NCBI GenBank assembly: GCA_016707605.1
Contig: JADJHJ010000012.1
Coordinates: 124,001-188,000, forward strand
Source: Candidatus Promineofilum glycogenicum
Lineage (GTDB): Bacteria; Chloroflexota; Anaerolineae; Promineifilales; Promineifilaceae
Length of the DNA: 64,000 nucleotides
Direction: 5' to 3'
Part shown: positions 27,933 to 36,813 of the stretch, one piece after another
Layout of the letters: each line of letters begins with the position of its first letter
Position numbering within the stretch: the stretch's first letter is position 1
Position numbers and translations under genes: made by a program
The notes under the pieces: generated by a model
Seen by the model: only the letters and a program-made list of their open reading frames with translations
What the model was told of the DNA's origin: nothing
Databases searched by the model: none

Positions 27933-30905
27933 ATGATCACCGACGAAAAGCTGGCCGACTTCGCCGCGGCGCTGCGGCGGGAAGCGGCGGGCGAGGTGCG
28001 CACCGACGCCACTTCCCGCGCCCTCTACAGCAGCGACGCCAGCCTCTACCAACTGCTGCCCCACGCCGTCTTCATCCCGCGCACGGCCGACGACGTGGCC
28101 GCCGCCGTGGCCGTTGCCGCCGCCTACGACGTGCCGGTGCTGGCCCGCGCCGCCGGCACCAGCCTGGGCGGGCAGGCGGTCAACGAGGCGCTGGTCATCG
28201 ACTTTACCCGCCACCTCGACCAGATCATCGCCATCGACCCGGCCGCGCGGCGGGCGACGGTGCTGCCGGGCGTGGTGCTAGACGACCTCAACGCCGCCCT
28301 TCGTCCGCACGGCCTCCAGTTCGGCCCCGACCCGGCCAGCAGCGACCGCTCGACGGTGGGCGGGGCGGTGGCCAACAACGCCACCGGCAGCCACTCCGGC
28401 GTCTACGGCATGACCGCCGATCACGTGCTGGGGATGCGCGTGGTGCTGGCCGATGGGACGACGGCCGACCTGGGCGCGCTCCACGGGGTAGAGCCGGCGC
28501 GGCCCGCGGCCGAACCCATCGAACGGGATGTAGCCGCCCTGCTGGCCGATGAGAACAACCGCCGCGCCATCCGCGAGGGCACGTCGCGCTACTGGCGGCG
28601 CTGCGGCGGCTATGCGCTCGACCGGCTGCTGCCGCCTGTAGGGCGGGATGGTATCCCGCCCGGCGAAGAAGGCGGGATACCATCCCGCCCTACAGGCGTT
28701 GATCTGCGGCTCCGAGGGTACGCTGGCGATCATGACCGCGATCACCGTCAACCTCGTGCCCCGGCCGCGCCACACCGGCCTCGTGCTGCTCCACTTCGAC
28801 GACCTCTACGCCGCGCTGGAGGCCGTGCCGGAGGTGCTGGCGACCGGGCCGACAGCCGTGGAACTGCTGGACACGCTCAGCCTGACGCTGGCCCACGGCG
28901 TGCCGGAGTACGCCCGGCTGCTGGAGTCGGTGGTACCCGGGCGGCCGAACGGGCTGCTGGTGGTCGAGTACAGCGGCGAGAGCGAGGCCGAGGTGCGGGC
29001 CGGGGCCGAGCGGTTGGGGCGGCGCGCCGCTCGCCTGCCGGGCGTGGGCGCGGTGACGCCGGCGCTGGGCGCGGCCCAACAGGCGGCCGTCTGGCGCGTG
29101 CGCAAGGTCAGCCTGGGCCTGCTGTCGTCGATGAAGGGCGACATGAAGCCCGTGCCGTTCATCGAGGACGCCGCCGTGCCCGTGGCCGATCTGCCGGCCT
29201 ACGTGCGCCAGATCGAAGCCTACTGCGCCGGGCTGGACACGCCCATCAGCTACTACGCCCACGCCGGGGCGGGCTGCCTCCACATCCGGCCGCTGATCAA
29301 CACGCGCAGCGCGGCCCAGGTGGCGCGAATGCCCGACATTGCCCGCTTTGCCGCCTCGCTGGTGCGTGCCACCGGCGGGGCGCTGTCGAGCGAACACGGT
29401 GACGGCCGCACGCGCAGTTGGCTCAACGAGAGCTTCCACGGGCCGGAACTGTACGGTTTGTTCCGGCAGGTGAAGCGCATCTTCGACCCCCACAACCGGC
29501 TCAATCCGGGCATCATCGTCGATGCCGGGCCGATGACCGGCCACCTGCGGCCCATCGTTGTTGCCCCCGACGCGCCGCGGCTCAGCTTCGCTGACTACGA
29601 GCGCGACACGCCCCTGCCGTTGCGTTGGTCGCCGGAGAGGTGGGGCCGAGCGGCGGCGGCTTCGTCCGCGCGGTGGAGATGTGCAACGGCGCGGGCGTCT
29701 GCCGGCGGCGGACGGGCGGGACGATGTGCCCCAGCTTCATGGTGACGCGCGAGGAGGAGCACAGCACCCGCGGCCGGGCCAACGCCTTGCGCGCGGTGAT
29801 GACCGGCGTGCTGCCCGCCGCGGAGCTAACCAGCCCACGGATGCACGCCGTCATGGATCTGTGCATCAGTTGCAAGGCGTGCAAGGCGGAGTGCCCGTCG
29901 GGCGTCGACATGGCCCGGCTGAAGTTGGAGTTCCAGGCCCGCTACCACGAGGCCCACGGCGTGGGCTTACGGTCGCGCCTGTTCGGCCACGCGGCGGCGC
30001 TCAACCGGCTGGGCGGCGGCTGGCGCGCGCCACTGACGCGGGCGGCGCTGGGGTCGGCCGCGGCGCGGCGGCGGCTGGGCATCACCACCGAGCGCCCGCT
30101 GCCAACGCCGGCGCGGCAGTCGTTTGCCGCCTGGTGGCGGGCCACCGGGCGACACGGCGAGCGCGGCGAACCGGCTCTCGTGCTGCTCATTGACCCGTTC
30201 ACCGACGCGCTCCAGCCGGAGGTGGGCGTGGCCGCGGTCGAGTTCTTTCGCGCCGCCGGGCTGGGCGTTCGGCCGGTGTGGGCCGACGACGGGCGGCCGT
30301 TCCTCTCCAAAGGGCTGTTGCCCCAGGCGCGGCGGGCGGCCGAGCGGACGGTGGCCGCGCTAGAGCCGGCGGTGGCCGCTGGGCTGCCGGTCGTCGGGCT
30401 GGAGCCGAGCAGCCTGCTGACGTTGCGCGATGAGTTCCTCTACCTGTTGCCGGATGACGAGCGCGTGGCGGCGCTGGCGGCGGCGGCGCGGACGTTCGAG
30501 GAGTTCGTGGCCGAGCGAGCGGCGGCGGGGGAGTTGGCCGTGCGTTTCCGCGAGCAGCCACGGCGCATCCTGCTTCACGGCCACTGCCATCAGAAAGCGC
30601 TGGTGGGCACGGAGCCGGCGCGGCGGGCGCTGGGACTGCTGCCGGGGGCGGTGGTGGAGGAGGTGGACTCCGGTTGCTGCGGTATGGCCGGGTCGTTCGG
30701 CTACGAGGCCGAGCACTACGTCGTGTCGATGCAGATGGCCGAGCGGCGGCTGCTGCCGGCGGTGCGGGCGGCCGGCGCCGGCACGCTCATCGTCGCCGCG
30801 GGCATCAGTTGCCGCGAGCAGATCGCCCACGGCAGTGGGCGAACGGCGCTGCACCCGGCGCAGGTGTTGGCCGGGGCGGTGCGGAATTCAACGCAAAGAC
30901 GCTAA
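27933..30905 (+). pseudogene. FAD-linked oxidase / Fe-S oxidoreductase fusion (D-2-hydroxyacid dehydrogenase type), disrupted
   Basis: The parts add up to a YdiJ/GlcD-GlcF-type fused flavoprotein of about 990 aa. The N-terminal FAD_binding_4 domain has ARAAGTSLGGQAV and SDRSTVGGAVANNATGSHSG. The middle has LICGSEGTLAIMTAITVNL and SSEHGDGRTRSWLNESFHG. The C-terminal Fe-S part has VEMCNGAGVCRR, LCISCKACKAECPSGVDM and two CCG-like motifs (HGHCHQKALVG; VDSGCCGMAGSFG). Such enzymes oxidise lactate, glycolate or 2-hydroxyglutarate. The frame breaks twice: at the palindrome 28633-28698, where family sequence between LDRLLP and LICGSEG is missing, and near 29640, where one base seems lost. The C-terminal residues and stop come from an AACGCAAAGACGC repeat. 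Either decayed or mis-assembled. Confidence 0.8.
28633..28698. repeat. TGTAG palindromic element inside the FAD oxidase gene
   Basis: Perfect 28-bp arms (CGCCTGTAGGGCGGGATGGT and on to 28660, complement ending CTACAGGCG) around a 10-nt loop. This copy lies within a coding region, and the reading frame differs on its two sides. Confidence 0.85.
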
Positions 30906-31003
30906 AGGGATAGAGATTTAACGCAAGGACGCAAAGACGCAAGGATGCCAAGAAGAATCGCTTTCTTTGCGTCCTTGCGTCTTTGCGTCCTTGCGTTGAA
31001 TTC
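30883..31003. repeat. GAATTCAACGCAAAGACGC inverted repeat
   Basis: GAATTCAACGCAAAGACGC on the left and its complement ending GTTGAATTC on the right, with further ACGCAAGGACGC units between. It encodes the last residues (NSTQRR) and stop of the Fe-S protein and abuts the HEAT-repeat gene stop. Confidence 0.8.
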
Positions 31004-31947
31004 TACGCTATCAGATCGCTGCGGCGGGCAGCGGCGCGCTCGATCTTGCGCCAGCGGCGCAGGTCGTCGCGGTAGACGGCCAGGGCGCGGCGGGCGGCGA
31101 GGGCGTCGTGGGGCGGGGCGTTGGCCAGCAGGTCGAGCAGGAAGTCGAAGGCCGCCTCGTCGCCCAGGCGGGCCAGCGCGTCGAGACAAGCGCCCCGCAG
31201 CGCCGGGTCGTCGGCCGCCTGCCACGCTTCGCGCAGCACCGGCGCGGCGGCCGGCAGGCGCGAGTCGCCCAGGGCCAGCGCCGCCGCTTCGGCCAGGGCG
31301 GGGTTGGCGGCGCGCAGGAAGCGGCCGACGTGGGCCGGGGCGCGCTCCGGCTCCAGCGCCAGCAGTGCGGCAAAGCAGGCGTAGAGCGGCGCGACTTCGG
31401 CGTCACCGACCAGCGTCTTGTACCACAGCAGCGGGGCCGCGCCCGGCCGACCGGCGGCGGCAATGGCCCGCGCCGCGCCGACGCGAGCGTCGGTCTGCGG
31501 GTCGGCCAGCAGGTTGGCCAGTTGCAGCAGCACGTCGGGTGGGTTGGCCCGCGCCAGGCCCAGGGCGCACGTCGCCCGCAGCGCGGCGGCGGTGTCCTCC
31601 GTGCCGCCCCAGACCGGCTCCGGCTGGACGTGGCCCAGGCCGCGGACGAACAGTTCCGCGTCGTCGTGCTCCAGCTTGAGCAGCGCTTCGGCTACGGCCG
31701 TCTTGGCGGCACAGGTCGGGTCGCGCCGGACAGCGTCGGTCAGAAAGTGGTCGAAGGCGCGCACCAGGTCGGCGGTGTAGTCGCGCAGCTCCCACTCGCC
31801 GACGATCTCGGCCGCGCGGGCGACGACGAGGTTGGAGCGCGCCCCCAGCGCCGCGCGCAGTTCGTCGGCCGCGCCGGGGGCGTGGGGGTCGGCGCGGAGG
31901 GCGGTCAGGCGGGTCAGGGTTTGTTCGAGGTTGGGGCGGGTGCTCAT
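31003..31947 (-). CDS. HEAT-repeat protein
   Basis: A 314-aa all-helical protein with at least five HEAT-like units, for example TAAALRATCALGLARANPPDV, DARVGAARAIAAAGRPGAAP and DPALRGACLDALARLGDEAAFDFL, each with the usual Asp/Arg pairs. It has no signal peptide. HEAT arrays are protein-binding scaffolds; the partner is unknown. It converges on the FAD oxidase across the GAATTCAACG repeat. Confidence 0.75.
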   Translation of the reverse strand: MSTRPNLEQTLTRLTALRADPHAPGAADELRAALGARSNLVVARAAEIVGEWELRDYTADLVRAFDHFLTDAVRRDPTCAAKTAVAEALLKLEHDDAELFVRGLGHVQPEPVWGGTEDTAAALRATCALGLARANPPDVLLQLANLLADPQTDARVGAARAIAAAGRPGAAPLLWYKTLVGDAEVAPLYACFAALLALEPERAPAHVGRFLRAANPALAEAAALALGDSRLPAAAPVLREAWQAADDPALRGACLDALARLGDEAAFDFLLDLLANAPPHDALAARRALAVYRDDLRRWRKIERAAARRSDLIA

Positions 31948-32332
31948 TCGGGTTACCTACAGTTGCGCTAGTGGTGGGTTCTTCAACCTGCCGCGCTGCG
32001 TTCGTCGGCCGCGCCTGCCCCGGGCTGAAGCCGTGGGGCTAATCAACAGTGCCCTCTGTTGCGTATTTACAATTCAATCACGGGTAGGGGCGGGACAATG
32101 CGGCCGAGGTACCTTGTCTTGCAGAACGGTATAGATGCCGCATTGTCCCCTCTTCAAGGATGAAGGAGGAAGGCTGAAGGATGAATACCGGTTCTGGTTT
32201 CATCCTTCAGCCCTCATCCTTCATCCTTGGGAGGAGGGCGAGACAATCGGCGATCCACGTTCCGGTCATTAGACCCGGTGGCTCGCGCCGATTGTCCCGC
32301 CCCTACGCCCACATTGGCGCAAATTGGGAACC
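31948..32332. repeat. Repeat-filled intergenic region
   Basis: No gene is seen in these 385 bp. There is an arm of the 11553 element near 32015-32055 (GGGCTGAAGCCGTGGGGCTA), an inverted repeat GGGACAATGCGG...CCGCATTGTCCC (32090-32150), an inverted repeat AAGGATGAAGG...TTCATCCTT (32157-32228), and GACAATCGGCG...CGCCGATTGTC (32251-32297). Confidence 0.75.
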
Positions 32333-33601
32333 TTATGGCCGCACCGCCAACTGGAAGTACTCCTCCGTCCGTTGCCGGGCCAGCAGGGCCGCCTCTTCGG
32401 GGGTGATTTCGCCGTAGAAGGCGCGCTCGACCTCCTCGCTGCCGGTGCTCTCGATCTCTTCCCACGTGCTGAGTTTGGGCACTGTGCGCAGTTCGTCGAT
32501 GGTGTCGAGGAAGATGCGCGAGCGCGCCGGGCGCACGTTCGGGTCGAGGAAGGCTTCGGACTCGGCCACGGACATGATCGACGGCACCGTCCGGCCGCTG
32601 CCGGCGATGATCGTCTGCCCTTCGGCCGAGTTGGCGAACTCGATGAAGCGCCAGGCGGCGTCCTTGTCGGCGGCGGTGGCGGCCATGCAGTAGCCGTCGC
32701 TGTGGAGCACGCCGGCCGACTGCGTGCCACGCGGCAGGGGGGCGATGTCCCAGTCGAAGGCGGTGATCTCGCGGTAGGTGGGCGTGCCGCGGCGGCTGTT
32801 GAAGTACATCGCCGTCGTGCCCTCAATGAAGCGGCTCTCGCTGTCCAGCGACTCCTCGGCCACGCGGTCGGGCACGACGTGGTGGACGGTTTGCAGTTCG
32901 GTGAACCAGGTTAGCGCCTCCTGGGCCGGCACGCGGGTCAGGGCCAACTGCTGCGGGAAGGCCACGTCGTCCACCAACTCGCCGCCGTTCTGCCAGACAA
33001 AGGGGGCCAGGCGGAAGAGCGACCCCTCGATGCCCGCGCCGTACTGGTCGATCTGCCCGTCGCCGTCGCTGTCCTGCGTCAGCGCCTGGGCGGCGGCCAG
33101 GAAGTCGGCCCACGTCCAGTCGTCGGCCGGTTCGGCCACGCCGGCGGCGGTGAACAGGTCGCGGTTGTAGTAGACGACGAGGCTGGAGATGTTCTGCGGG
33201 ATGCACATGACCTGGTCATTCCAGGTGAACGCTTCCAGGGTGACGGGGTAGAACTCCTCGGGGCTCATGGCGTCGCTTGCGTTCAGGTAGGGGCCAAGCG
33301 GCTCCAGTTGCCCGGCGGCGACAAAGGCGCCGATGCGGCGGAAGTTGAGCAGCGACACGTCGGGCGGCGTGCCGGCGGCGAAGTCGCTGGCCAGACGGGC
33401 GCGATAGTCGCCCTGCGACGGGATGTGGGTGAGCGTCACGGTGACGTCGGATTGGGATTCAGTGAAGGCAGCAACGAGGTTTTCATAGGCGGCCAGTTCG
33501 GCCGCGTCGCCAAAGACCATGAATGAGACGTCAGCCGGCTCGTTCTGGCAGGCGACCAGGGACAATAACAGCATGGAGAGGAGTAAGAAGAAGCGTTTCA
33601 T
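32333..33601 (-). CDS. ABC transporter extracellular solute-binding protein (sugar type, family 1)
   Basis: A 422-aa lipoprotein with signal LLLLSLVAC (lipid-anchored Cys18). The mature part follows the sugar-binding SBP_bac_1 pattern: FGDAAELAAYENLVAAFTE, FAAGTPPDVSLLNFRRIGAF, YYNRDLFTAAGVAEP and DWTWADFLAAAQALT. It would deliver an oligosaccharide or similar solute to the two permeases encoded upstream on the same strand. It has its own strong promoter at 33609-33636 and probably a leaderless mRNA. No ATPase gene is nearby; a shared MsmK-type ATPase elsewhere is the usual solution. Confidence 0.92.
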   Translation of the reverse strand: MKRFFLLLSMLLLSLVACQNEPADVSFMVFGDAAELAAYENLVAAFTESQSDVTVTLTHIPSQGDYRARLASDFAAGTPPDVSLLNFRRIGAFVAAGQLEPLGPYLNASDAMSPEEFYPVTLEAFTWNDQVMCIPQNISSLVVYYNRDLFTAAGVAEPADDWTWADFLAAAQALTQDSDGDGQIDQYGAGIEGSLFRLAPFVWQNGGELVDDVAFPQQLALTRVPAQEALTWFTELQTVHHVVPDRVAEESLDSESRFIEGTTAMYFNSRRGTPTYREITAFDWDIAPLPRGTQSAGVLHSDGYCMAATAADKDAAWRFIEFANSAEGQTIIAGSGRTVPSIMSVAESEAFLDPNVRPARSRIFLDTIDELRTVPKLSTWEEIESTGSEEVERAFYGEITPEEAALLARQRTEEYFQLAVRP

Positions 33602-33608
33602 CGGGTGA

Positions 33609-33636
33609 ATTATAGAGAAATGGTAGCGCCTGTCAA
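33609..33636 (-). promoter_or_regulatory. Consensus sigma-70-type promoter for the solute-binding protein
   Basis: On the minus strand, TTGACA (33631-33636) and TATAAT (33609-33614) are perfect consensus hexamers separated by 16 nt. The ATG lies 7 nt after the -10, so the transcript should begin at or next to the start codon. Confidence 0.85.
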
Positions 33637-33652
33637 GAGAACGCGGCTGGCC

Positions 33653-34486
33653 CTAGCCGGTGTCTGAGTGGCGTGCCATTCTGCGGCGTTCGGCCAGGGC
33701 CAGGGCGGCCACGGCGAGGACGACCAGCAGCAGCGGCGCAGCCGTGGCCCACGCCGCCCCGGCCAGCAACAGGGGATAGTCGGAGCGGCCCAGTTGTTGC
33801 AGCAGTTGCAGCCCGACGGGCAGCGTCGTGCGGCGCATGTCGCTCAGGTAGAGCAGCGGCGAGAGGCTGTCGCCCCAGTAGGCGACGAAGGTCAGCGCGG
33901 CCACGGCGGCGGCCGACGGCCGGGCGATGGGCAGGGCCACGCGCCGCCAGGTGGCCAGCGCCCCCGCGCCGTCGAGTTGGGCGGCGTCGTAGATGGCCGG
34001 CGGGATGCGGCGAAAGGCGCGGTAGAAGATCAGGACGTAGAACGGGCTGCTGCCCATGAACGCCGGAGCGACCAGCGCCCAGACGGTATCGATGATGCCC
34101 AGCCGGGTGTAGATCAGAAAGCGCGACGACCACAGGGCCACGCCGGGAACCATCAGGGCCATGAGCGAGATGAGCACCCAGCGCTGCTGCGACGCCCGCG
34201 GCAGCCGGGCCATGGCGAACCCGGCCCACGAGGCGGTCACCAGCGTCAGGGGCACGGCCAGGGCGACGACGAGCAGCGAGTTGGCCGTGAAGCGCCAGAC
34301 GGGCAAGATGTCGAAGAGGCGGGCGAAGGAGTCGAGCGTCGGCCGCCCGGCCAGCAGTGGCGCGGAGAGCGGCGTGCCCGCCGGCCGCAGCGCCGCCAGC
34401 CCGGCCCAAAGCAGGGGCAGCAGGAACAGCCCGGCCAGGGCCAGGCGCAACAAAGTAGTGACAAGACGGTGATTCCGGTTCGGCAT
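33653..34486 (-). CDS. ABC transporter permease (MalG/carbohydrate uptake type 2)
   Basis: A 277-aa inner-membrane permease with six hydrophobic spans. The EAA loop IYDAAQLDGAGALATWRRVALP, near residue 180, docks on the ATPase. It pairs with the MalF-type permease 35079-35972 and the solute-binding protein directly downstream. The start is the Met of MPNRNHRL; an upstream extension to 34540 is not supported. It is divergent from the gene at 34558. Confidence 0.9.
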   Translation of the reverse strand: MPNRNHRLVTTLLRLALAGLFLLPLLWAGLAALRPAGTPLSAPLLAGRPTLDSFARLFDILPVWRFTANSLLVVALAVPLTLVTASWAGFAMARLPRASQQRWVLISLMALMVPGVALWSSRFLIYTRLGIIDTVWALVAPAFMGSSPFYVLIFYRAFRRIPPAIYDAAQLDGAGALATWRRVALPIARPSAAAVAALTFVAYWGDSLSPLLYLSDMRRTTLPVGLQLLQQLGRSDYPLLLAGAAWATAAPLLLVVLAVAALALAERRRMARHSDTG

Positions 34487-34526
34487 GAATCGGTTTGCGC
34501 CGGCACAAGCCGCGGCGCACGCGTGA

Positions 34527-34532
34527 TATAAT
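34527..34532 (+). promoter_or_regulatory. -10 box TATAAT
   Basis: TATAAT lies 25 nt upstream of the ATG at 34558, which also has a GAGGGGG ribosome binding site. No clear -35. Confidence 0.45.
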
Positions 34533-34557
34533 ACCTGCAAACGACGAGGGGGCGAAC

Positions 34558-34956
34558 ATGAACAATGGCACCAAGTGGCTCATTGCCTTGCCGTTCGTCT
34601 TTCTGGTCGCCTTCGCTCTGCCGGCGGCCGTGGCCGGTGACTGGCTTTGGTTCGTCGGCGACTGGGCGGCGATGCTGTTCGTAGGCCTGACAGTGGGGAT
34701 GTGGCTAGCGGCAACGGCGTTCGTAGATGCAAGCCGGGCGCGTGGCCCGCGTGACAGGGCCACGAGTACGACGCTTACTGCCGCCGCACCTGGCGACTCG
34801 TCCCCTATCTCTATTAGAGCGGCTCTGACCTACTTGTTACTAACTCAGGCAAATGGCGCACGCCTGTCATCTCTAGGCATGGCGTGCTTCGTGTCTTGGC
34901 CTGTCTGTCGCGCTTCGTTGGCCAGCCACAGCCCGCGCGTGCCGAAGTTGAGGTAG
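34558..34956 (+). CDS. Small membrane protein, unknown function
   Basis: Up to 132 aa, with a Shine-Dalgarno and -10 box upstream. The first 60 residues hold two hydrophobic segments (LIALPFVFLVAFALPAAVA; AAMLFVGLTVGMWLAATAF) and look real. The region after about residue 62 is unlike a membrane protein and overlaps a minus-strand ORF, so the gene may have lost its native 3' end. It is oriented against the flanking transport genes. I do not recognise it. Confidence 0.45.
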   Translation: MNNGTKWLIALPFVFLVAFALPAAVAGDWLWFVGDWAAMLFVGLTVGMWLAATAFVDASRARGPRDRATSTTLTAAAPGDSSPISIRAALTYLLLTQANGARLSSLGMACFVSWPVCRASLASHSPRVPKLR

Positions 34957-35036
34957 ACCATACTGAAACCCCACACGGCCAGCAGCAGACTCCAGGCCCC
35001 GACAACGACCATCACCATGTAGAGGGAGTAGCGCAC
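34845..35036 (-). CDS. Possible small single-span membrane protein
   Basis: 63 aa from a GTG (or 57 aa from the ATG at 35018), with one clear TM span (VMVVVGAWSLLLAVWGFSMVY) and a charged tail. It lies 42 bp downstream of the MalF-type permease gene on the same strand, so it could be part of that operon. It overlaps the 3' end of the plus-strand ORF 34558-34956; only one of the two overlapping ends is likely to be real. Confidence 0.4.
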   Translation of the reverse strand: MRYSLYMVMVVVGAWSLLLAVWGFSMVYLNFGTRGLWLANEARQTGQDTKHAMPRDDRRAPFA

Positions 35037-35078
35037 AGAGCCGAAGCCGCCCTCGCCCGGCGCTGTAAATATGGCCGT

Positions 35079-35972
35079 CTACAGCAAGAAGTCCTCTTCG
35101 CTCGTGCCCACGTTCCACTGCCGGGCCACCACGTACACCACCACCAGCAGCACTCCGGTCAGGGCGTAGAGCACCCACAAGGCCGCCGAGGCCAGGCCGA
35201 AGTCCAGCCGGTCGAAGGCCGCTTCGTAGATGAACTGTGGCAGGGTGAAGGTGGCGTAGTACGGCCCGCCTTCGGTCAACTGGCGGGCGTGGCTGAAGGA
35301 CTCCGGCAGCAGCAGCACGGCGTCGCGGGCGGCCAGCAGCAGCAGCACCGGGGCCAGCAGCGGCAGCAGCACGTGGCGCAACGTGCCCAACGCGCCCGCG
35401 CCGTCGGCCGCGGCGGCGTCTTCCAGGTCGCGCGGCACGTCGTAGAGCGCGGCCAGCCCGACCAGGAAGCCCTCGCCCACCAGCCACAGCAGCAGCAGGG
35501 CGATGCCCGGCCGCGCCCACTGCCCATCGGCCAGCCAGCCCGGTTGCCCCAGCCCCAGCCCGCCCAGCACGCGGTTGAGCGGCCCGTAGAGCGGGTTGAG
35601 CACCCACAGCCAGGCCAGGGCGAAGGCCGAGGCCGGGATGGCGCTGGGCAGGAAGACGGCCGCGCGCAGCAGGGCGCTCAACCGGCCGCCGCGGGCCAGC
35701 CAGGCCAGCAGGAACGCGCCCAAGACGCGCAGCGGCACGGGCAGGATGACCAGGGCCAGCGAGTTGGCGATGCTGAGGGTGAAGAGGTCGTCGGTGAAGG
35801 CCAGGGCGAAGTTGAGCGTGCCGGCGAACTGCGGCGGGTTGAGACCGTCGTAGCGAAAGAAGGCCAGGGCGAAGGAGAGCAGCGCCGGCAGGATGATGAG
35901 CAGGACAAGGCCGGCGGCGTAGGGCAGCAACAGCCACCGCACTTGCCGGTCGCCTGGGGGTGTCTTGGTCAT
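35079..35972 (-). CDS. ABC transporter permease (MalF/carbohydrate uptake type 1)
   Basis: A 297-aa permease with six TM spans. The EAA-type loop is DVPRDLEDAAAADGAGALGTLRHVLLP, and the preceding ARGG...FLPSAIPASAFALAW is typical of sugar permeases. It is the first gene of the minus-strand importer set and would form a heterodimer with the MalG-type permease at 33653-34486. The insert between the two permeases is unusual for this operon type. Confidence 0.9.
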   Translation of the reverse strand: MTKTPPGDRQVRWLLLPYAAGLVLLIILPALLSFALAFFRYDGLNPPQFAGTLNFALAFTDDLFTLSIANSLALVILPVPLRVLGAFLLAWLARGGRLSALLRAAVFLPSAIPASAFALAWLWVLNPLYGPLNRVLGGLGLGQPGWLADGQWARPGIALLLLWLVGEGFLVGLAALYDVPRDLEDAAAADGAGALGTLRHVLLPLLAPVLLLLAARDAVLLLPESFSHARQLTEGGPYYATFTLPQFIYEAAFDRLDFGLASAALWVLYALTGVLLVVVYVVARQWNVGTSEEDFLL

Positions 35973-35982
35973 ATTAAGAAGG

Positions 35983-36068
35983 AGAGGAACGCGGAGAGAC
36001 GCAGAGAAACCCTTTCTTCCGCTGCGTCTCTCCGCGCTTCTCAGCGTCTCTCCGCGTTCCTCTGCCTC
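35983..36068. repeat. GGAACGCGGAGAGACGCAGAG inverted repeat
   Basis: GAGGAACGCGGAGAGACGCAG is followed by its inverted form (TGCGTCTCTCCGCG), a second inverted copy and CGCGTTCCTC. It sits between the MalF-type gene start and the stop of the gene 36069-36596. Confidence 0.75.
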
Positions 36069-36596
36069 TTAGGCTAGTTCAGCCTGAATCTGGGCCAGGA
36101 CCGACTTCTCTTTCTCGGACACCAGCGTGCCGCCGAAGCCCAGGAAGCCGCCTTCCTTGCTGGCGTTGGCCACGGCTTCGGCCACGCCGATCATCATGGC
36201 CTTGAACGTGCCGACTTCCGACTCGTCGGCCCCCTTGGCGCGCAGCAGGCCGATCGTGCCGGTGACCGACTGGCGCACGAGTTGCTGAAGCTCTTCGGGC
36301 GTCTTGGGCCGGTTGGCCTTCATCTGCTCCTCCTGCTGCTTGGCCCACTGCTTGATCTGCTCCTGCTCCTCTTCGGTGGGCTTGTTGGTCATATGGTCTT
36401 TCAGCGCGGCCATAAGCGAGCTGTCGCCGGCGTGGGCCTCGACGTAGCTCTGCATACTGCTGAGGATGGCCTTGAACTCGCCGATGAGGCCGATGGGGCC
36501 GGACGGATCGGCGGTGACGACGAGCGCCCCGATGGACGCCGGGGCGGAGACGATCTGCGCCCATTCTTCGACGGTGAACGAATCAGTGGTGATCAT
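36069..36596 (-). CDS. Hypothetical helical protein
   Basis: A 175-aa protein with a strong ribosome binding site (GGGAGG, then TAAC, then ATG). It is mostly amphipathic helix, with a highly charged middle (KPTEEEQEQIKQWAKQQEEQ, probable coiled coil) and a Gly-rich patch GGFLGFGGTLVS near the C terminus. No signal peptide or TM. I do not recognise the family; tellurite-resistance-like or structural roles cannot be supported. Confidence 0.65.
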   Translation of the reverse strand: MITTDSFTVEEWAQIVSAPASIGALVVTADPSGPIGLIGEFKAILSSMQSYVEAHAGDSSLMAALKDHMTNKPTEEEQEQIKQWAKQQEEQMKANRPKTPEELQQLVRQSVTGTIGLLRAKGADESEVGTFKAMMIGVAEAVANASKEGGFLGFGGTLVSEKEKSVLAQIQAELA

Positions 36597-36621
36597 GTTA
36601 CCTCCCTGCCTTAATTCTTGG

Positions 36622-36723
36622 TGCATCGCACTTTCTTAAGTGCGTTGCACCTCTCTTTAGATTCACTCCCAGAAGGTGCAACCCACTGTCCTCAGTGACC
36701 ACTCCAGAAAGTGGGATGCACCC
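36622..36723. repeat. GTGCGACGCAC-family repeats (degenerate)
   Basis: Degenerate copies (GTGCATCGCAC, GTGCGTTGCAC, GTGCAACCCAC, GTGGGATGCAC) with TTTCT/CTTCT linkers, in the divergent gap before the comB-like gene. Confidence 0.65.
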
Positions 36724-36798
36724 CGTAGAAAGGTTTTATCCGACTTGCGGCCGAGGGGCAAACGTTGGTCATCGGCGTTCAATTTCTCTGGGCAATGC

Positions 36799-36804
36799 TA
36801 TAAT
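36799..36804 (+). promoter_or_regulatory. -10 box TATAAT, probably leaderless
   Basis: TATAAT ends 9 nt before the ATG at 36814, and no Shine-Dalgarno precedes that ATG. A weak TTCAAT at 36778 could be the -35. Confidence 0.55.
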
Positions 36805-36813
36805 CGCCGTGCT

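Noticed and set aside
27933..29402. Continuous 489-codon frame through the palindrome as a functional FAD oxidase
   Set aside because: After 28640 the frame no longer encodes family sequence, while the next frame does.
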